From: Novosphingobium sp. UBA6272
GTDB lineage: Bacteria > Pseudomonadota > Alphaproteobacteria > Sphingomonadales > Sphingomonadaceae
Direction of reading: 5' to 3'
Length of the DNA: 64,000 nucleotides
Assembly (NCBI RefSeq): GCF_002440635.1
Contig: NZ_DJUW01000030.1
Span: forward strand, 11,601 to 75,600
Shown: in pieces, positions 59,975-64,000 of the stretch
How the letters are laid out: each line of letters starts with the position of its first letter
Position numbering within the stretch: the first letter of the stretch is position 1
Position numbers and translations under genes: made by a program
The notes under the pieces: model-generated
What the model saw: the letters and a program-made list of their open reading frames with translations, nothing else
Databases searched by the model: none
Told to the model about the DNA's origin: nothing

Positions 59975-60180
59975 CACAGCATCGCCAGTTGCCGGTCGCA
60001 ATCGCCGTTGAGGCAGGCATCGGCGCGGAGTGCGGCGGCTACGGCATTGCGGTAATGGACAGTCCCGTACTTCTCGGCTTCGGGGAATGGCACGGGAGTC
60101 CATTCTTCGCCTGGGTAGACGCTTTCGTAGATCGCGCGCGCGGCTTCGCGCAGCGCCGGGTCGTGCTGCATAGTCTTCAT
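59974..60180 (-). CDS. Small hypothetical protein, upstream partner
   Basis: 68 residues (MKTMQHDPALREAARAIYESVYPGEEWTPVPF...). Read first in a two-gene minus-strand unit opposed to the transfer genes. The pattern FPEAEKYGTVHYRNAVAAALRA suggests a compact helical protein. AGGAATG precedes the start codon. No family recognised. Confidence 0.6.
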   Translation of the reverse strand: MKTMQHDPALREAARAIYESVYPGEEWTPVPFPEAEKYGTVHYRNAVAAALRADACLNGDCDRQLAML

Positions 60181-60386
60181 TCCTGTCGCAAAGCCGAATC
60201 GGCAAGGCTGGAACGATAATCGTTCTATTTATGTTCTTCAAGCTTTCGACGGGAGGCTGACTGCCGCTATCCCGCTCCCGCCAGCCCTTCCGATCATCCG
60301 CCATGCTGCGACCGCCACAGCCAGAGGCTTGCAATTCCGCAACTGCACCGCCGACATGCCCGCCGAAACGGGAAGGAGCCTGGTCA

Positions 60387-62375
60387 TTGTCTGCCGCGAA
60401 GATCCTCTGGGGCCAGGTGCTGGCCGTCTTCATCATCATCCTGGCGAGCGTCTGGGCCGCGACGCAGTGGACGGCTTCAGCGCTTGGCTTCCAGCCCGAA
60501 CTGGGCGCGCCCTGGTTCTCCGTCTTCGGTCACCCGGTCTATCGGCCCTATGACCTCTTCTGGTGGTGGTTCTCCTACGATGCCTATGCGCCGGAAGTCT
60601 TCGATCACGGCGGGATGATCGCGACGTCGGGCGGGTTCGTGGCGATCGTGGTTGCCATCGCCATGTCGGTCTGGCGCGGCCGCGAAAGCAGCAATGCCAA
60701 GACCTATGGCTCAGCACGCTGGGCCGAGCGCGCCGACATCAAGCGCATCGGCCTCCTGTCCGAAACCGGCGTCGTGCTCGGCAAATTCCAGAACAACTAT
60801 CTGCGCCATGATGGTCCCGAACATGTGCTTTGCTTCGCGCCGACCCGCTCAGGCAAAGGCGTCGGCCTCGTCATCCCGACGCTGCTGACGTGGCCCGGAT
60901 CGGCGATCGTCCACGATATCAAAGGCGAAAACTGGACCCTGACCGCCGGATTTCGCGCAAGTTTCAGCCGCACGCTCCTTTTCGACCCCACCAACCTTGC
61001 TTCGGCGCATTACAATCCGCTGCTCGAAGTGCGCCGCGGGATCAGCGAAGTGCGCGATGTCCAGAACATCGCCGACATCCTGGTCGATCCCGAGGGCAGC
61101 CTCGAGAAGCGTAACCATTGGGAGAAGACCAGCCACGCCCTACTGGTGGGGGCAATCCTCCATGTACTCTATGCTGAGCGCAACAAGACCCTCGCCGGGG
61201 TCGCGGCGTTCCTCTCCGATCCCGGACGAACGATCGAAGACACGCTCGATGCGATGATGGCAACCGCGCACTTGGGCGAGGCTGGCCCGCATCCGGTGGT
61301 AGCCAGTGCCGCGCGCGAATTGCTGAACAAGTCCGACAACGAGCGGTCCGGGGTGCTCTCGACCGCGATGTCCTATCTCGGGCTTTACCGAGATCCGGTC
61401 ATCGCCGAGGTCACCAAATGCTCGGACTGGCGGATCGCCGATCTGGTCGAAGCCAAGCGGCCCGCAACGCTCTACCTCGTGGTGCCACCGTCCGACATCA
61501 GCCGGACCAAGCCGCTGATCCGCCTGATCCTCAACCAGATAGGGCGCAGGCTTACCGAAGAACTATCACCTAAGACGCAGCGCCACCGATTGCTGATGAT
61601 GCTCGACGAGTTCCCTGCCTTGGGGAGGCTCGACTTTTTCGAAAGCGCGCTGGCATTCATGGCGGGCTACGGCCTCAAGTCGTTCCTGATCGCGCAGTCG
61701 CTCAATCAGATCGAGCGCGCCTATGGCAAGAACAACGCAATCCTCGACAACTGCCATGTTCGTGTGGCGTTCGCGACCAACGACGAGGGAACCGCCAAGC
61801 GGGTTTCGGAATCGCTGGGGACCGCGACCGAGCAGCGCTCAATGCGCAACTATGCCGGACACCGGCTGTCGCCTTGGCTCGGACATCTGATGATTTCACG
61901 CTCGGAAACTTCGCGTCCGCTGCTCACCCAGGGCGAAATCTTGCAGCTTCCCGATACCGACGAGATCGTGATGCTGTCCGGCTCGCCGCCGATAAAGGCC
62001 AAGAAGGCGCGCTATTATGCTGACCCGAGATTGCAGGCACGCATTCTGCCGCCACCGGGATCCGGAACATCGAAGCGTAATTCTGCGAAGTCTGACGACT
62101 GGAGTGCGCTGCCGGCAATCAAGCCGACGCCAAAGAAGAAGCGCAAAGCTGAGGCCCACGATGATGCTGCCAATAGCGGCATCCGCCGTGAGCCGGAGAT
62201 CCCGGCGCATGTCGATATAGTGCCGAAGAAGGGAAACGAACGTTCTGCCGAATTCGACTTTGGCGACCAGGCCAAGGGATCTGATGATGCCGCGCGCGCC
62301 GAACGACTGCGCATCGACATGGCTCGCCGCGCCCGCCAAGCCTCGCTCGATCCCGGTGACGGAATAGCGCTGTGA
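60387..62375 (+). CDS. traG: Coupling protein TraG/VirD4
   Basis: 662 residues. The TTG at 60387 is chosen since GGAAGGAG lies 7 bp before it and the next residues (LSAAKILWGQVLAVF) match the usual TraG start; an ATG at 60303 has no ribosome site. Two N-terminal helices (VLAVFIIILASVWAA, FVAIVVAIAMSVW). Walker A CFAPTRSGKGVGLVIPTLL, Walker B LLMMLDEFPALGRL. The C-terminus is a Lys/Glu-rich tail. It links the relaxase-DNA complex to the type IV channel. Overlaps the copG-like gene by 4 bp (GTGA). Confidence 0.94.
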   Translation: MSAAKILWGQVLAVFIIILASVWAATQWTASALGFQPELGAPWFSVFGHPVYRPYDLFWWWFSYDAYAPEVFDHGGMIATSGGFVAIVVAIAMSVWRGRESSNAKTYGSARWAERADIKRIGLLSETGVVLGKFQNNYLRHDGPEHVLCFAPTRSGKGVGLVIPTLLTWPGSAIVHDIKGENWTLTAGFRASFSRTLLFDPTNLASAHYNPLLEVRRGISEVRDVQNIADILVDPEGSLEKRNHWEKTSHALLVGAILHVLYAERNKTLAGVAAFLSDPGRTIEDTLDAMMATAHLGEAGPHPVVASAARELLNKSDNERSGVLSTAMSYLGLYRDPVIAEVTKCSDWRIADLVEAKRPATLYLVVPPSDISRTKPLIRLILNQIGRRLTEELSPKTQRHRLLMMLDEFPALGRLDFFESALAFMAGYGLKSFLIAQSLNQIERAYGKNNAILDNCHVRVAFATNDEGTAKRVSESLGTATEQRSMRNYAGHRLSPWLGHLMISRSETSRPLLTQGEILQLPDTDEIVMLSGSPPIKAKKARYYADPRLQARILPPPGSGTSKRNSAKSDDWSALPAIKPTPKKKRKAEAHDDAANSGIRREPEIPAHVDIVPKKGNERSAEFDFGDQAKGSDDAARAERLRIDMARRARQASLDPGDGIAL

Positions 62376-62779
62376 AATCAAAGCATACCTTCCGCTTGCC
62401 GCCCGATCTCGCCGACCGGCTAGCCGACTACGCCCGGCGCAAGCGTGTCACACAGGCGCAGGTCGTCGAGACAGCCTTGAACTCGTTTCTGTCGCCAGAC
62501 GGCTCTGAACGCATGGAAGCGGCGTTCAGCCGGCGGATGGACAAGGTCGTGCGTCAACTCGACAAGCTGGATTACCGGGCCGAACTGAATTCTGAGGCGT
62601 TGGCGCTGTTCGTGCGGTTCTGGCTGACCGCCAACCCGGCGCTTCCGGATGCGGCTCGGCCCGCAGCCCAGGCGCAGGGCAAGGAGCGGTTCGAGGGCTT
62701 TGTCGAAGCCTTGGCGCGGAAGATGGAGTTCGGACCGAAGCTTGCAGATGTGACGAGCCGTGCCGATCGCAAAGTCTAA
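62372..62779 (+). CDS. CopG-family ribbon-helix-helix protein
   Basis: 135 residues from a GTG at 62372. N-terminal ribbon-helix-helix: KHTFRLPPDLADRLADYARRKRVTQAQVVETAL. The C-terminal part contains FWLTANPALPDAARPAAQAQGKERFEGFVEALARKM, conserved in the copy that sits between traG and trbB in related elements. Here no trbB follows. Likely a transcriptional regulator of transfer genes. Confidence 0.88.
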   Translation: MKSKHTFRLPPDLADRLADYARRKRVTQAQVVETALNSFLSPDGSERMEAAFSRRMDKVVRQLDKLDYRAELNSEALALFVRFWLTANPALPDAARPAAQAQGKERFEGFVEALARKMEFGPKLADVTSRADRKV

Positions 62780-62910
62780 GTTGCGGACGGTCCGGAAAGT
62801 CCGCTTTTGCGGACGAACTCACAGTGAGATTCCATTCGCCCATCCTGTTCGATGCAGCGGGCGACATTGTCAGGGCGACTTAACCGTAGTGCGGGTCACG
62901 CATCAAAATG

Positions 62911-64000
62911 CTATAGTTTGTCCAGATCATCGAATGCCAAAATCGCCCAAGCTGCTCGCACCCGGTCCAACGTTGCCTCAAAATCTTCGCTTTCTTCGCC
63001 TATGGGAATCGATCTAGCAATTTGATCATACAGCCCGCGCGCCGCTGGCCTCGACACGGACGAGCCAGCGTTTTTGCGTACTGCTAGGCACTCTGGACTG
63101 TCACATCCTTCACGTACCGCTCCACTTAGCGTTGTGAGGACAGATCGGATGGGGGCTTCAATTCCGTCCTTGGCATTCCGGGCGATCAGTATGCGCGCCG
63201 GCAATCCAGCTAGGAATGCCAAGTCAGGCACAACGCGCAGTACGAAGTGCCGAGAGTATTCGCACTTCTCGGGATCGCCGCCGCCGGGATATGCCGTCTC
63301 AATCATATTCAGAGGCTCGCCCACTAACCATCGTTTCAGCATCGCTTCGATCACGGGAAGCGCATGCCGACCCCGCTGATCGTCAGTCACCAGCCTTTCA
63401 TATGCGCCCCCAAACAGCCCCTGAACGTTCTCAGGCCGAACCAGTTCGAGCAGCTTTGCGGGCTTCTGATTCAGCCATGCGAGCAAGGCTTCAACTGCGG
63501 CTATTGTGCTCGCGCTATGCTGCTGATCATCAAAAATGACACAAATCTCACGGAGTGTGCCAACGGACACACCCGTTAGACCCGACACTTGGTCAAGCCA
63601 TTGATCTGCTTCAGGTGGTTCAAGTTGCTTCCTTGCAGCAAACGCGGATGCGATGCGGCTTTCAATCCACTCTTCGTCACCGCGTTTCCGCGCTCGGAAC
63701 GCTGCGAAGGAACGGCTAAGCAGCGTTCTCAATGGGGCGTCACCACCGTCGTCTGCTGGCGCTGGCAACCTACTCAGCAGGTATGCAGGCATCCCATGAT
63801 CAATCGTTCCTTCGTGTATCCTATCCAGCAGCGCCGTTGTCGGATCGTCGATCACCAGACACTGATCGCTTTGGGAAAAGATCGATTGGAGCGTCATCCA
63901 ATGGGCGTTGATCAAATTTGCCTGATCGTCGAACTCAACGACACGACTGGGAACGACCAACACAAAGCCCTGCGAACCTTCGTTAGCGTCCGCGCTCGTG
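62911..64000 (-). CDS. C-terminal part of a possible SF2-helicase-like cargo protein, cut by window end
   Basis: At least 362 residues; the frame remains open to the window edge. The region VIEAMLKRWLVGEPLNMIETAY and, further on, HFVLRVVPDLAFLAGLPARIL resembles the helicase C-terminal segments of large DEAD/DEAH proteins of defence loci. The upstream part (FLVVPSRVVEFDDQ... LQSIFSQSDQCLVIDDPTTALLDRIHEG) looks like a motif-V-type strand. The assignment is weak without the N-terminus. It lies where the trb operon is expected and points against transfer genes. Confidence 0.45.
   Translation of the reverse strand, partial: TSADANEGSQGFVLVVPSRVVEFDDQANLINAHWMTLQSIFSQSDQCLVIDDPTTALLDRIHEGTIDHGMPAYLLSRLPAPADDGGDAPLRTLLSRSFAAFRARKRGDEEWIESRIASAFAARKQLEPPEADQWLDQVSGLTGVSVGTLREICVIFDDQQHSASTIAAVEALLAWLNQKPAKLLELVRPENVQGLFGGAYERLVTDDQRGRHALPVIEAMLKRWLVGEPLNMIETAYPGGGDPEKCEYSRHFVLRVVPDLAFLAGLPARILIARNAKDGIEAPIRSVLTTLSGAVREGCDSPECLAVRKNAGSSVSRPAARGLYDQIARSIPIGEESEDFEATLDRVRAAWAILAFDDLDKL

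Noticed and set aside
30122..64000. Tyrosine or serine integrase of the element
   Set aside because: None of the genes has recombinase motifs; it probably lies beyond the right edge.
1..64000. CRISPR arrays, rRNA and tRNA genes
   Set aside because: No regularly spaced repeat array was found (only the three iterons), and no rRNA block or tRNA-like cloverleaf was recognised by eye.

Overview
The window reads as a high-GC alphaproteobacterial chromosome, most likely Sphingomonadales (Erythrobacter/Novosphingobium-like). Supporting signs are dense operons with ATGA/GTGA overlaps, the hairpin ACCCCGGA-TCAAG-TCCGGGGT common in that order, a CYP153 gene, and a RlxS/TraG/RepA/QseM-type conjugation module. 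This taxonomic call is inference from gene content. No rRNA, tRNA or CRISPR array was recognised.

Positions 1-30121 are mostly core genome: an acyl-CoA dehydrogenase cut by the window start, dcd, surface-sugar genes (UDP-glucuronate 4-epimerase, wecB, wecC), small membrane proteins, class Ia ribonucleotide reductase (nrdB, nrdA, with a candidate NrdR box upstream of nrdA), a PPK2 kinase, the chain ABC ATPase-ispZ-nadB, tldD, and a CYP153-type P450 with a TetR regulator. Two small accessory insertions lie here. One is a complete IS1595-type element (7511-9347, 8-bp target duplication) carrying three passenger genes and splitting a DUF1330 gene. The other is a NotI-family restriction endonuclease with its cytosine-C5 methyltransferase (10685-12660).

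At 30129-30143 the 3' end of guaA (codons ...I-E-W-E-stop on the minus strand) stands directly before a phytase-like gene, without the rest of guaA. Everything to the right, to at least 64000, is read as an integrative element inserted into guaA. Its left end carries a tightly coupled minus-strand operon of five genes (37955-30425): Fic protein, NACHT/STAND-like NTPase, large helical-repeat-like protein, membrane protein, and permuted papain-like peptidase with a zinc ribbon. This is the best candidate for an undescribed, probably anti-phage, system. Then come a plasmid-type stabilisation/DNA-metabolism block (DUF932, ParB-like, strawberry-notch methyltransferase-helicase, Toprim, DUF2493), a SEC-C/HEPN-like protein, and DUF736.

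The transfer control block (52455-54502) has divergent qseC-like and qseM-like genes, an fseA-like gene that needs a +1 frameshift at TTT-CCC-C (53525-53531), and an excisionase-like rdfS. After it come repA with three iterons (55413-55475), DUF2840, TraF, DUF736, a lytic transglycosylase, the relaxase RlxS, TraG and a CopG-like protein. The trb mating-pair operon usually found next is absent; a C-terminal fragment of a possible helicase, opposite in direction, takes its place at the window edge. The integrase and the guaA body are predicted to lie beyond 64000.
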